Assembly (NCBI GenBank): GCA_032718475.1
Contig: JAUCBJ010001793.1
Coordinates: 1 to 64,000, forward strand
Origin: Nemertoderma westbladi
Taxonomy: Eukaryota > Xenacoelomorpha > Nemertodermatida > Nemertodermatidae
Direction of reading: 5' to 3'
Length of the DNA stretch: 64,000 bases
Position 1 is the stretch's first letter, and every line of letters starts with the position of its first letter. A program made the position numbers and the translations under genes. Of the stretch, positions 24,060 through 37,020 are shown in pieces. The notes under the pieces are model-generated. The model was not told the origin of the DNA, did not search any database, and saw only the letters and a list, made by a program, of their open reading frames with translations.

Positions 24060-24745
24060 ACCCTCGTCCTGCGCGATGGCCCCACGAACGTGTTTGCTGA
24101 TGACACAAGTCTCCTCCACGTAGGTAATGAACCTTTAGCTGTAATCAATAGTGTAAACATCGAGTTCGATAAAATTGTAGATTGGCTCCATAATAATAAA
24201 TTATCCCCAAATGTAAAAAAAACTGAATATTCTATATTTACTAATAATGTTGACCTTAATTCCCTCCCTAAAGTGAAGCTAAAATTTGCGAGTTTGCAGA
24301 GATCTAATATTTCAAAATACTTAGGAATAAAAATAGATAGCAAATTATCTTGGAAATCACACGTAACCTTTATACTAAAAAAAATTATTAAACATGTGGC
24401 ATTTTTATAAATTACGCCACATATTCCCCCTCCATATTCTTAGAACTTTATACTTCTCTTTAATTCACCCCCATATATCCAATACGGAATTACAGTTTGG
24501 GGGAAGTACATATGAATCCGTAATAAAACCGCTCCGTACTAAAATTAATAAAGTATTACGCACTATCACTTTTAGCGCACCAGATCCAACATCGTTTCGT
24601 CAAGCATCCTCACTCCCCATTTACCAGTCACTTGATATTTTACCTGTTGACCAATTATATAAACATGAAGTAATCAAATTTATGTACGATATACATCATA
24701 AAGTGTTTCAATTCTCCGGAAATATATAATTTATTTACTAAAACA
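24060..24745 (+). pseudogene. Non-LTR retrotransposon reverse transcriptase fragment
   Basis: It holds the C-terminal half of an RT domain: FADDTSLL (the YADD-type active site), then ISKYLGIKIDSKLSW, the usual thumb-proximal motif of jockey/CR1-like LINEs. A frame change near 24,395 leads into a second frame with LRTLYFSLIHPHI. There is no N-terminal RT half or endonuclease, so this is a dead fragment. The 100 bases before it resemble 41,835-41,965, so the fragment abuts another repeat. Confidence 0.85.
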
Positions 24746-24779
24746 TCTAAAGTCCACCATTACCGTTTCTAAATAATAC

Positions 24780-26632
24780 CTTTACCTCCTGGGATGGGTC
24801 CGATAGGCCGCATATAAGTGCGGCGAATGTGGCCGATGCAATTAAGGACCTTGAGCCTGGAAAGGCGGCTGGCCCCGATGGTATATGTCCCGAATCTCTG
24901 AAATTTGCAGGAAATCGCCTCCCTGTTATATTATGCCTCTTGTTTAATAGCTTCCTCACCGATGGCTTCCTGCCGCAGTCATTAATATCCTGTAACCTGA
25001 TCCCAGTTGTGAAAAAAAAGAACTGCTCGTTGTCCGATGATAACAACTACAGGCCTATTGCAACCGCTTCATCACTGTCTAAAGTTCTAGAACACTGTTT
25101 ACTCCCCCACATTAAATCACACGTTAACCTAACTAGCAATCAATTTGGTTTTTCAAACCAACCTATCACTGAAACTTGTGTCTTCGCCCTTAAGGAATCA
25201 GTTCATCTGTACGTATCACGTGACTCGCCGGTGTATGCTGCCTTCCTTGATGCGTCTAAGGCGTTTGATAACGTTAACTACTATAAGTTGTTCAAAAAGA
25301 TGTTCGATCTTAGGATTTCCGTCTGTGTGATTAGAATATTATTTTTCTGGTATACCAACCAGCTTATTTCAGTATCTTAGGGCTCGTCTCAAAGTAAATG
25401 GTTCACAGTCTGCAATGGCGTTCGTCAGGGAAGTTTGATTTCCCCGATTTTGTTCAACATCTACCTCGATGAACTGAGTCAGCGTCTTAACAGTTCTATA
25501 GTGGGCTGTATAGTATCAAAATTACTGATTAATCACCTTTTATACGCTGATGACGTTTGTCTCATTTCTCCTAGTATCTACGGTCTCCGTGGCCTCCTCC
25601 GCATCTGCGAGAATTATGGACTGCAGTTCGACATCTCCTTTAATCCGTCGAAGTCGAAGTGTATGTATTTCTCCGCAACTAAATTCGGCCGCATGGGTGA
25701 CGTATATTTGAACGGAAAGATTCTAGAATGTGTTAAAGAATATACTTATTTGGGACACAACACATAATATCCTGTGACTTATCCGACGAACCGGATATGA
25801 CGCGCACCAAGCGATCTCTTTATTGTAGAGGAAACCAGCTCTCCCGTATGTTTTCGAAGTGCAGTTTACCTATAAAGACTCTTCTCTTTAAGGCTTATTG
25901 CTATTCGCTATATTGTGCATCCGTATGGTCGACTTTCCGTGTAGAGTGTTTGCGGACCGTTAAGGTGGCGTAAAACTCTGCATTCAGACATCTATTTGGG
26001 TATACACGTTGCGACGACGCTGACACAATACATGTCTGCCACCGTGTTAACAACTTCAAAGCTGTCAGCCGGGTACTGGCATTCTCGTTGCGTAATCGCG
26101 TCGCAATTTCCTGCAATCCAATCCTTGTAGCTTGTGCAAACTTAGGTTACTCATCTCTCACTGATCGATGGGATGTGCTGCTTCTGTAATGCTCACCCCC
26201 CACTTCATGGCTTGCCCCCACATTATCGCGGCCTTCTCATATTTCAAATCCTTGCAAATATTATATAATATGAATTAATTCAATGTATATCTTAATATTT
26301 TTTTTTTGAATACATCACACTTGAGCTACCGGTACTCAATTTTAATATTTAATATTTTGAATTCAGTAATGGGAATTGCTATTCTTTCGGTATTGGTTGG
26401 GCAGTGCCTGAGTGTATCTTTTTTTTGTTTTTTTTTGTATAATATTGTGCTTCAAATTGGAAATGCGGTACCTTGGATATCGATTTAATTTAGTATTCTA
26501 TATAGTGTTCAATGTATCCTTGTGCATATAGGTATTAATTGTGCTATGCTGTTAAATTTGGTAGTAATAATCTGTACTGTATGTTTTATGGGCTCTGCCC
26601 GATGAATAAACTTGAAATTGAAATTACGGCAC
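24780..26632 (+). pseudogene. Decayed LINE, RT domain plus 3' end
   Basis: Successive frames encode KAAGPDGICPESLK, AAFLDASKAFDNVNYYKLF, then (after a frameshift near 25,380) VRQGSLISPILFNIYLDEL, HLLYADDVCLISPS and FNPSKSKCMYF, the ordered motifs of a non-LTR RT. More frameshifts follow to about 26,200. The 3' end is recognisable as GATGAATAAACTTGAAATTGAAATT near 26,605-26,630, a common LINE tail. The endonuclease region is missing. At least three frame breaks make it inactive. Confidence 0.88.
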
Positions 26633-27240
26633 ACGTTCAGTTACCAGTGATTCATTTTATGTACCTCCAATCAAACTAGTAGTAGCCATGCCCATGCAAT
26701 CAATACGTTACCAGGGACCTATACTCTGGAACTCAATAGGAACCGATTATCGAAATTCTAAAACAAAAAGGTCTTTTTCGGTTAAAGTAAAACGTAAATT
26801 ACTTAATAATAATACTTAAATGATATATTTATTAGTAATTATTAACCCAATGGTCTGTCTGGTGCTTTCTACTAAATTTAATTTGTCTAATTTATTGCAT
26901 TATTGTTTTAGATTCATTGGTATCAATTAGATATGTGTTGTGTTGATATGTTGCAGCTACGACTGAGTATAATAACAATTAATACCATTGTATAATAATG
27001 AAGTAATGACATGTAAATGACAAGACTAATCAGCCCCCCCCCCCCCCCTCCCCACCCCACCAAACCCCCTCCCTAGTTTCCAACATTTACTAGCGTTGCT
27101 ACTCGTTGGTGCCTCCCAGTTATATATTTATTGTGATTAGTGCAATTTAAATATTTTTTATTACTGGGAAATATATATATTTGATTTGGAATAATGTGCT
27201 GATATCGTAAATAGATCGTGCACTAGTTAGTCATGGTGCT
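26633..27240. other. Inter-element spacer
   Basis: AT-rich sequence between two LINE remnants with a 15-base poly-C run (27,034-27,048) followed by C-rich sequence. No gene or RNA is recognised. Confidence 0.5.
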
Positions 27241-29975
27241 ATTGATAGTGACTTGGAGTTTGGCCAAATTTCCACCCCTCTCCCTTCTGAGCACCGCGCA
27301 ATTTTTATCAAACTAGCTGCCAGTGCAGTGCCAACACCACTGTCTTTACACAAGCGCTCAGTGGATTTGGGTAGCTATGTTCATCTAACACAACGTGACG
27401 TAGCGACTTTGTGTGCTAAGCCTATTAAATTATCCCGTATTAAAGCTGCGTTATTTGTAAGTAGTCTTCGTCAAAGTACTTTCAGTTCTGCCGGTATGTA
27501 CCCAGTAAACTTAGATATAGTGCATCGTTTTACCGATATCCTATACTCAGTTGCTTCGTCATCACACCATAAAAGGAACTTTGACCCTAACCCTAATATT
27601 TGCCCCGCAAATGTACCTGACCATCATCAGTTGTGGAATGACCTAATCAGTACTAACGATACCAGTCTCTTATGACGGCGGATAAACTGGAAGGGTGGTT
27701 TTGATAATAATTCTCCATCCAGTAATATTGCTTCTCCTAGCGAGTCCCAGTTCGCCCACCATTTTCAATCTTCCTCAGTGACCCTTTAGATGCCGATGTG
27801 TACGTTGGTCCACGTCCTGGTCCCAACCTCAGACTCCCCGTATATTCCATTACTTGACTCCCCGATAACGATTGAGGAGGTTCACAAGGGTGAAGGGTAT
27901 CAGTAATTTGAAAGGAAACAAAGCTCCTGGCCCAGACGGTATCTCTCCAGGTATTCTAAAATTGCTTCCTATTGAGTGGTTGGTTTATCTAGTTTCGTTA
28001 TTTAATTTTTTTCGGGAGTATTCTTTCCACCAGCATGGGGCTGCAGCAAACTTGTGTCTGTTTTTAAGGGTGGTTCTCGTACTTTGTGTTCTCACTACCG
28101 CGGCATTTCTATTATCAACGCCCTTGCCAAACTCTATGATTCCAACGTTTGTCAAGGTGGATATCCCCCGACATTGAACAGGCGGGGGCCCAACCCGGTA
28201 GAAACTGCGAGGAACACATCCTCACCTTGAGATTATTAATAGATTATGCCCTTAGTAATAAACGCAAACTGTGCATTATTTTCATTGATTTCGCTACTGC
28301 CTACGATTCTGTATCTAGGTATTAAGTTATTTGCTCTACTTTGGGTTGTGGAGGTGTAGTGCTTCGCGCATTGCAATCTTTGTATAGTTGCACCAAAAGT
28401 TTCTTAGGCTCATCCATCATTACTTCTCTTAAGGGCTTCTTATGGACGACTCAGCAATCTTAGCGACATCTCGGAGCTCCGCCATCGCAAAATTTTCGAT
28501 TCTTCTACAATATTGTCAAGATTTTAACATGAAAATGTTTTCATGTCATGAAAATTTTAACATTAAGAAGACTAAGTTCCTCGTCATAAATGGCAACCCA
28601 GCGGACGCAAACCCAGCATTCTACGTTTATCTGGGGTCTCCAATCAGTCAGGTTGGCGGCTGTAACAAGGCTGTCCGTCCGCATATCCATGCCAACGACA
28701 AAATCAAACAAGTTGCAAAGTTCCACGCATTCCTAAGTAAACATTCTGATTGCCCACTTTGGTTGAAACTAAAAGTTTTTAATGCCGGGATACTATCTTC
28801 CATTCTATTTGGTTGCGAGTCATGGCTCGGTTCCAATTTATACCCAGTCAGTAACCATTATTACTCTATGTTGAAATCCACCGTTGGCGTCCGCCAGCAG
28901 ACCTGCCATGATTTAATACACCTGGAGACCGGCCTTCCATCCCCCGAGGCATTAGTTCGCTCGCGGCAACGTAAATTCATTCTATAGATTTTATCCAACC
29001 CCGAACTCCCCGCTAATTTTCGCTATTGATTTGGTACGTCGCAGTGCCACACCAATGGGTAAGGTTATTGACAGGCTTCTAGATGGGCATGGCTGCTAGC
29101 CATGCCCAATGGAAATTTTGGAGCTGATGAGCGATCTGGCTTGATGATATCCGTAAACCTTGACCCCAGTACACGCCGTTCATTCTATTCCTCGATTAAC
29201 CCAACTTTCGCAATATCATCGGTATACACTCAGCATACTGTTGTTCCCGAACATCACCGTCTAGCGTGGACCCAGTTTCGGCTTATGTCGACTCACCTTG
29301 CGGTTGAAACCGGCAGGTGGTCCCGTATCCCACCTGAGCGTCGTTTCTGTACATACATGCTGTGCAGTACAAACCGAATCACATGTCCTCCTCCTCGTGC
29401 GTGATTCCAGTAAAGACTTGAATTTCACTTCTGTTGATATTTTCTTCAATGAAACAACTTTTGCGTCAGCCGCCTCATTTATATTTTCCGATCTCAAATG
29501 CCTTGAATCAGTTTAATTTCCCCATTTCCTTTACTACAGTACGGTACGCCAAAATCTCTACTGTGCCTTTGTTTCAGTACTTGTACCATGTGTTATTTGT
29601 GTTTTTGGTGTAATAACCATATAAATGTACTCAGCTTTTCGTATTCTTTTGTTTTCGGCCTTTTCTGTTTATGCCTAATATTTTTGTATTTCTACCTGTA
29701 AACTGCCGATTGGCAAAATATTACGTACATTAATTTACTTTCAGTTTCCAGTTATTATTATTGTTGCTTTCAAGCTAGGGTATATTTTCCCGTATTGTAT
29801 ATTAGATTATGTTTATCGTCCTGATGATGTTTGAGTTATAGATTTTTTTTGATATAGCTATTTCTTCCTGTTTTTGTATGTTTCGTGCTTTATTGGTATA
29901 TTTGTGTTTGGTATTATCTTTCTTTTGGACTCCGGTCAATAAAATATCTATCTATCTATGTCTGTTTGTGTGCGT
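27240..29975 (+). pseudogene. Decayed LINE with endonuclease end, RT and 3' tail
   Basis: The left end carries the last endonuclease motif, LPSEHRAIFIKL (SDH-like). RT motifs follow in different frames: NKAPGPDGISPGILK (about 27,910), CIIFIDFATAYDSVSR (about 28,275), MDDSAIL (28,442; YADD position with M for A), KTKFLVINGN, YVYLGSPIS, and the C-terminal ETGRWSRIPPERRFC (about 29,300). The 3' end appears to be TCAATAAAATATCTATCTATCTATG near 29,940-29,960, with a short TATC repeat. Many frameshifts and stops make it inactive. It differs in sequence from the other LINEs in this window. Confidence 0.85.
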
Positions 29976-30129
29976 TTGTATTAAAATTAAGTTTAGGCAA
30001 ATTTACAAACTAATCAGAAACTTAAAGGGGGGGGGGGGGGGGGGTAGCACCCCCAAATTGAACCTCACATCTTTGTGACTCTTGACCATAATATTGGGTG
30101 AAAATTATTTTTTGTTCTACTAAACATCG

Positions 30130-31195
30130 TCTAAATTGGTGGAAATTGTTGTAAAACCTCCTAAATTGTTGTAAAAGCTCCTAAATTGTTGTAAGAGCTC
30201 CTAAATTGTTGTAAAAGCTCCTAAATTGTTGTAAAAGCTCCTAAATTGTTGTAAAAGCTCCTAAATTGTTGTAAAAGCTCCTAAATTGTTGTAAAAGCTC
30301 CTAAATTGTTGTAAAAGCTCCTAAATTGTTGTAAAAGCTCCTAAATTGTTGTAAAAGCTCCTAAATTGTTGTAAAAGCTCCTAAATTGTTGTAAAAGCTC
30401 CTAAATTGTTGTAAAAGCTCCTAAATTGTTGTAAAAGCTCCTAAATTGTTGTAAAAGCTCCTAAATTGTTGTAAAAGCTCCTAAATTGTTGTAAAAGCTC
30501 CTAAATTGTTGTAAAAGCTCCTAAATTGTTGTAAAAGCTCCTAAATTGTTGTAAAAGCTCCTAAATTGTTGTAAAAGCTCCTAAATTGTTGTAAAAGCTC
30601 CTAAATTGTTGTAAAAGCTCCTAAATTGTTGTAAAAGCTCCTAAATTGTTGTAAAAGCTCCTAAATTGTTGTAAAAGCTCCTAAATTGTTGTAAAAGCTC
30701 CTAAATTGTTGTAAAAGCTCCTAAATTGTTGTAAAAGCTCCTAAATTGTTGTAAAAGCTCCTAAATTGTTGTAAAAGCTCCTAAATTGTTGTAAAAGCTC
30801 CTAAATTGTTGTAAAAGCTCCTAAATTGTTGTAAAAGCTCCTAAATTGTTGTAAAAGCTCCTAAATTGTTGTAAAAGCTCCTAAATTGTTGTAAAAGCTC
30901 CTAAATTGTTGTAAAAGCTCCTAAATTGTTGTAAAAGCTCCTAAATTGTTGTAAAAGCTCCTAAATTGTTGTAAAAGCTCCTAAATTGTTGTAAAAGCTC
31001 CTAAATTGTTGTAAAAGCTCCTAAATTGTTGTAAAAGCTCCTAAATTGTTGTAAAAGCTCCTAAATTGTTGTAAGAGCTCCTAAATTGTTGTAAAAGCTC
31101 CTAAATTGTTGTAAGAGCTCCTAAATTGTTGTAAAAGCTCCTAAATTGTTGTAAAAGCTTCTAAATTGTTGTAAAAGCTACTAAATTGTTGTAGT
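30130..31195 (+). repeat. 20-bp satellite, about 53 copies
   Basis: The unit CTCCTAAATTGTTGTAAAAG is repeated about 53 times with almost no variation. The few variants (AAGAG for AAAAG, CTT or CTA for CTC) lie mainly at the two ends, as expected if interior units are homogenised. A degenerate unit precedes it (TAAATTGGTGGAAATTGTTG). It is flanked by poly-G/GTAGCACCCCC at 30,027 and the reverse complement-like GGGGGTGCTACTCCCCCC at about 32,189, so the array may lie inside a larger TIR element. Confidence 0.97.
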
Positions 31196-32215
31196 CCTAT
31201 TCTGTTGTTATTTTCTTTTTAATGATACAATAGTGAACATAACGTTTGTCAAAATATGTTGTTTTATCGTTATTCCAAATTTATTGTTGTTTTATCGTTG
31301 CTATAGTCTGTCCAATTTTGTTATTTTTAGGTTCAAAGTTAGTCCAAATTTGTTGTTGTTTTATTGGCTCTATAGTTTGCCCAAATTAGTTTAATTAAAT
31401 ATATATAAATAATACGAGAATAAATGTCACTGTATAAATAAAAAAAACATTGTCTTGACTGTGTGAGAATAACCAAACCAAATATTTTTAAAATTGGCCC
31501 AAAATGGCTCCGTAATGACCATAAGGGCCCTTTTGCGCCAAGGGCTATTTCTCCACCAATATTTGTTGAAATTTGTCGAAATTTGGAATATAGGTTCAGA
31601 AGAATCCTGCATCAAATTCTTCTGAACAAATTTTGCCTCAAATCCTGTGGAGCCTTTTAGAACAAAAAGGACCCAAAAAAGGGCCCTTTTGGGCCTTTTT
31701 GATATCAAAAGGCTCCAGGGCATTTCCAACCAAATTTGTTCAAAAGAAGTATGAAGAAGGGTAATCTTAACAAGTGTACCAAATTTCAACTCCTTTCATT
31801 TAAAATTGGCGGAGAAATAGCCTTTTTCATGAAAAAAACGTCATTCTGAGATATGGGTGTTCAAAGTTTAAGGAACAATTCAAACCTTCCCGCTATTTTA
31901 GATAATACCATTTTTCTATGTTCAACAATAACTTTGTCAAAAAGAAATGAAATTCAACGAAATTTTTCATGTTTGCTAAACATATAACTAATAAAACAAC
32001 TTTTTAGCAATTGTATTCATATCTGTACCGTGAGAGCCTTTTTTATGAAAATGGTCACGTACAATTGTAAAATATCGTGCTGAGTTGAGTTTGAGAAAAG
32101 ATATGAGAAAACTGCTTGCAGATTTGAAATCTCCATTAAATTCGGCACATGATAGAATAAAATAAATTTTTGTCAATTTTAAAAATAGGGGGTGCTACTC
32201 CCCCCCTCCTTAATT
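31196..32215. repeat. Probable right part of a TIR element
   Basis: AT-rich sequence without a gene. It contains imperfect internal inverted repeats around AAGGGCCCTTTT (31,527 and 31,678) and GGAGCC/GGCTCC, and ends with GGGGGTGCTACTCCCCCC, complementary to the GGGGGGTAGCACCCCC at 30,039. The text style (AAATTTGTTGAAATTT, GAGATATGGGTG) matches the MITE interiors at 49-52 kb. Confidence 0.45.
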
Positions 32216-32574
32216 AATAAAAAATACACAGGCTAACTGCGGATCGTGCATTATAACCAGTTACGGCGTTTTAATTTAATTTTCATAATTTAGTAGGAAG
32301 CATGGGTAACAAAAGAGGCGACAAAATTTGATGACGGTTGTGTTTCAAAAATGAGACTTTATATTATAATTTATAAAGGTATATAACATTGTGTATATAA
32401 ACATATATACCTAGACTGGGGTAGGTTTCGGAGTCCTCTCACTGAATTAAATTTAAACAATAAATGAAATTTGCAAAAATATTTTCAAAAACATTTGCTA
32501 AAATATATGAGCGTCTCACCTATATACAAATAATCACACACATAACTAAAAATAAATTACTCCCTATTATAGCA

Positions 32575-33650
32575 AACAGTTTGGTTTTCGGAAATCGAAG
32601 GATGCGATTATCATACAGAACTGAGAATTGAGAAAAAAAATGTGAAAAAAACTGAGAAAATGAGAATTGGCGATCAAAATTTGGCAAAGGAAATTACGTG
32701 GCTGTGGCTTTAACACTAGATCTGAGTAAGGCTTTCGATTCGTTGAACCAACATGTTATTCTACTAAAATTAAAAGAAATTGGTCTCCATTCGACTTAAA
32801 TCTCCTTTGAAAGACTACCTTTGCCAACGAAAACAAAGGGTTAAAAGCTCAACGGTAACTTCCCCAGTTGGGAACAGACGGAACGAGTAATTCCACAAGG
32901 AACACTTTTGGGGCCTCTTATGTTTGTTTCTCATTTACGGCAACGAAATTGCTGAATCTGATAACCTTAACATCATTCAACAGGCTGACGATACTCTCAT
33001 CTTTGCATCAGGACAGGATTCGATCGCAGCTACTCAAAATCTATCAAATCGTTTATTAAAAATAGAAAGTAACTTTTCAAGTTTAAAAATGCAACTAAAT
33101 CTCGTTAAAAAACTAAATTAATTTTAATAACTCCACATACTAGAACAAATGAGATAGAAAAAATTAACCTGCACTCTGCACATTATAAAAAATATGAAAA
33201 GCAACCGTTAAACAGAACTCACAATTTAAATATCTAGGAATAATAATTGATAATAAAATTACTTGGAAACCTCAAATAAAATTGATTGTTGAAAAAATGA
33301 CCCATGCAGTATCATCTTTAAGACGTTTAAAGGGTCAATTACCCACTAACACGAAACTAATAGTGTATAAGGTAACTGTCCTACCGCTACATAACTACTG
33401 GCTGTGAAATTATTACACCACTACATCTGACACACGGACGGGTACAGAGAATTACTTTACGGGCTAGATAAAATTAAAAACTACTGTTTACTGAAAAAAA
33501 AAACCAGAGATGTCACCGGACAGAATTACGCACTAAGGCAAAATTACACCACTTACAAGCACTTAAGCACTTAATATTTCTTTAAATATTATTTTGATTT
33601 GTCAGCACCATTTAAAAATCTAAGTATTGCATTCCTTAAAAATTTTAAAA
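32575..33650 (+). pseudogene. LINE reverse transcriptase fragment
   Basis: Broken frames encode LTLDLSKAFDSLNQHVIL (about 32,708), IPQGTLLGPLMF (about 32,890), QADDTLIFASGQDS (about 32,980, YADD site with Q for Y), and FKYLGIIIDNKITWKPQIK (about 33,225). The order and spacing match a jockey/CR1-like RT. There are many stops and frameshifts, and no endonuclease or clear 3' tail was found. Confidence 0.82.
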
Positions 33651-34800
33651 CGAAAAATGATAACATAAATAAATAAAATAACATTTTGTATTAAAGTACT
33701 AAAAACAAAATTAAAATTTGGATACAACAACGTGATGGTTAGTTGTACCTAAATTTAAGTATTCGGGAAACAAAGTCATTGCAAATTAACAAATAAATTA
33801 CAGAAGGAATTTTACAAAATGTATATTATATTACATAAATAAATTACATAAATTATACACATTAATATGAAAATATACATACATGTACATATATATATGT
33901 ACATATACATGTAAATTAAAACAGATATAAGCCGGAGACTGCTGACTAACGAGATTGGTCGAAGTTTGTGCTTTAGGTACTGTATGTCCATATTGTATAT
34001 ATGGTAAATTATATTAGTTGAGTACTAAACCTACTGTATGTTAATTTTAAAGTAAAAATTAAATCGTAGTTCGTGAAGCTTTATTCGCGTAATAATTAAT
34101 TATATTGTATAATTTTATAAATATATTAAAGACTTTAAATTATTTTATTGTTTTGGTTAGAATAAAGTGATTGAGACGAAAGGGATGTTGCGGATGACAT
34201 AATTTTTGATTAAAATATATGTAAATTTTCTATTAAGATACATATTTAGCCTGGCAGCCCTTCTATGTAAAGGTTACACCAGCACATGACCTACTATAGG
34301 TATAGTCAGATAGGGGGGGGGGGGGGGGGGGGGGGGGGGAAACTGAACGCAATAAAAATTCATCCTTCACCAGGGGAAATTCGACGCAAATAACAGTTGA
34401 TTACTCTCAAAAATAAAACTGTAACCTGTTCTATTGTGTTTAGTTTATTGTTTTGGTTAAAATAACGTGCCACTGTAACCTGCTCTTTTCCCTAAATATT
34501 AATTCGCCAAGCGCGGGTTTTGCGTCCAATCCCCCCCCCCCCCCCCCTGTCTCGGTATAGTATAGCTCAGGGTGCTGCGCTACCGGTTAATGAGAGGACC
34601 CATTGACATCGACCTAATTCTTCGAGGACCTAATGACCTGCACTTTACGCTACAGAACCTAATAATGCCAGGCGCCAAGGATATATTATTGCTACCTGTG
34701 CTTAAATGCTTAATGCACCTTGATCTAATGCACTTATATACTTCTGGCCAAGTTGTTTTCTAGTTAAGAAATAATTTTTAAAAATAATTAACATGGAATA
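33651..34800. other. AT-rich region with poly-G and poly-C runs
   Basis: No gene is seen. A 27-base poly-G run (34,313-34,339) and a 17-base poly-C run (34,531-34,547) bracket about 190 bases containing TTGTTTTGGTTAAAATAACGTGCCACTGTAACCTG, a repeat also found near 37.74, 42.98 and 59.5 kb. Tetranucleotide-like ATACATATATATG repeats lie at 33,870-33,915. Confidence 0.5.
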
Positions 34801-35010
34801 TCTAATCATACTGTCTACATATCCAATTATAACCACTCAATTAAAATTTTAGTAATAATTATTATTTTTTATCTTAAATTTCTTTTGCTTTTATCTTAAA
34901 TTATCAAAATATAAAGTAATAAAATTATTTCTTTAGATAAAAACTTGGCCAGAAGTAATGAAAAAGCATTTAAGCACTGTTGGCAATAATAGAACCTTGA
35001 CATTAGGTCC
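34665..35010. repeat. Inverted repeat beside LINE 3' end
   Basis: GTGCTTAAATGCTT and CTTCTGGCCAAGTTGTTTT (34,698-34,760) are matched in reverse complement by AAAACTTGGCCAGAAG and AAGCATTTAAGCAC (34,940-34,976). The arms are about 80 bases and lie just beyond the 3' end of the RTE-like element. They may belong to an unrelated MITE into or beside which the LINE inserted. Confidence 0.6.
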
Positions 35011-35012
35011 TG

Positions 35013-37020
35013 TAGTGTACTACTACTAGGTCGAGCGAACTCGGACAGAGGAAATGAGATCCTTCCAGGCTTCCCGATTCTCCATAGTTGTCGCAATTTC
35101 GTTTCTCCCAAGTTCAGTATCCCTTTCAAGTTGATCTATATATGTTATGGCAGGTCGTCCACGACTACGCTTTCCATGAGTTGGTTGCCAGAAAAGTAGA
35201 TCTGGTATGACCTCGTCTTTACTTCGCCAGCAGTGCCCACTGAATCTTAATCTGCGTTCACGGAGGGGGGTTGATACAGGTGGTATTGTACCATAAAGCT
35301 CGGCGTTTGTCATGTGTTGTCTCCAGCTGATGTTTAGGGCTGCCCTTAGTAGTCTTGTGTAGCAACCATCAATTCGTTGTTCAAGTGATTTAGTCAGTGT
35401 CCAGGTCTCACCCCCGTATAAAAATACACTTTCCACTGTGGCTCGAAAGAACTTGGTCTTCAGGTGCCTGGAGAGATCTGATTTCCAGATGGTATCCATT
35501 TTTGATAGAGCTACCCAAGCCTTTGCTTTCCTAACTTCTATGTCCTTTTTGCTACTCTCTATCCACGATCCAAGGTACTGGAAGTCATCTACCTTCCTTA
35601 GTTGATTATTATCAATGGTTGTCAAGTTTCCATCAACATTAAAGGTCATGAATTCGGTCTTGGTAGCATTTATATGCAATCCAACCTCCTTAGCAGCCCT
35701 CTCCACTTTATTTAGTAGAAGCTGTGCATCTGCTAGCGTATTAGAGAGCAGGGCGATGTCATCCGCAAAGTCGGTGTCTGTGACTGTAGTTGCCGGATAT
35801 CTACTACTTCTGCGTTCTTGAAGTGTGAATCCCAGATCTTCACCCTTTGTGGCCGTCCTCATTGCGTAATCCAGCACAATTACAAATAGTAATGGTGCTA
35901 ATGTGTCACCTTGCAGTACGCCAGCCAGGATTGAGAAAAACTCAGTTTCACCATCTGGTGAGAGTACCTGCGCTTCTGTGTCACAATATAACAATCCAAT
36001 GCCAGCAACAATTACTTCTGGTATTCCATAAGCTCTTAGGATTTCAAGCATTTTACCTCTATGGATGGAGTCGAATGCCTTCTTGAAGTCCACAAAAGTC
36101 ATGACTGCGGGGAGATTCTTTGACTTAATTCCTTCAATCAGTCTCCGTAGTGCAAGTATCTGAGCTATTGTTGATCTACTTGGTCGAAATCCGTTTTGGC
36201 TCTTACGCAGTAGTTTCTCTATGTGAGGCCTAATCCTATATAGAATCATTTTATTGTATATTTTGGCAGCTACCACAAGCAGACAGATCCCACGATAGTT
36301 TGTTGGTATGCCGAGGTCTCCTTTCTTTGGGAGGGGCTTTAGTTGACCTTTAGTCCAAATTGGTGGTGGCTTTTCCCCTTTTAACATCCGGTTGCAAACA
36401 TTCAATAATGGTCTATTTAGCACTCCGGTTTTCCATACCTCCGCTGGGATTTCATCTAATCCACTCGCTTTATTATTGGACATGCTTTTAATGCTTCTTT
36501 GGAGTTCGGCAGGTGTGAAGTCCCCTGTTTCTATAGGTAGTGTCTTGTCATATATTTTCCTTGTAGGGCTGACCTCGATGTTTGGTGGCTGCCCAAGCAA
36601 GTTGCTGAAGTGATTTTTCCACTTCCCAACACGTTCTTCAGGACTATCGGCTTTGAGGCGCCCCTTTGCACAACTTTTCCGACCAGATACCTCATTTACA
36701 GTTTGCCAGGTAAGTCTTGATTGTTGCTGTATGTGAGCAGTTGTAATTGCTTCAGTTTTATCCTGTATGTACTTTTCCTGGCTGATGTTGTAGGCCAATT
36801 TAAGATCGTCCTTAGCTTTCTCAACCTTGTTAATGTTTTCGGTTGTTGGTTGTTCGGTTTTAACTTTGTAGGCTATCTTAAGATCTTCTCTCTTACAAGT
36901 AACCTCAGAGTTTTGCCATGGCACATACTGTTTTCGTTTAGGTTTCTGGGGGATATGCCTCTTAGCTGATTCCTTGTGGGCTGTTATTCCTGTAGTGTAG
37001 TCCTGTGTAGTTGATCATTA
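35013..37020 (-). mobile_element. 5'-truncated RTE-like LINE with open RT frame
   Basis: It has one open frame of 632 residues from the Met at 36,924 down to 35,026, and remains open upstream to about 37,017. RT motifs in order: KASGLDEIPAEVWK (about 152-165), LPKKGD (198-203), NYRGICLL, NGFRPSRST, FVDFKKAFDS (277-286), GVLQGDTLAPLLF (335-347) and FADDIALL (386-393), followed by a long C-terminal domain with FSGHCWRSKDE. The catalytic DD is intact and there are no stops. The apurinic-like endonuclease expected upstream is absent, so it is 5' truncated. After the stop codon the minus strand reads CCTAGTAGTAGTACACTAC, a short TAG-repeat tail typical of RTE elements. It is among the youngest LINE copies here. 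Confidence 0.9.

Noticed and set aside
30130-31195. CRISPR-like regular array
   Set aside because: The 20-bp unit is continuous with no unique spacers; it is a eukaryotic satellite.
35026-36924. Host gene for the 632-codon ORF
   Set aside because: The ordered RT motifs and TAG-repeat tail identify an RTE-like retrotransposon.
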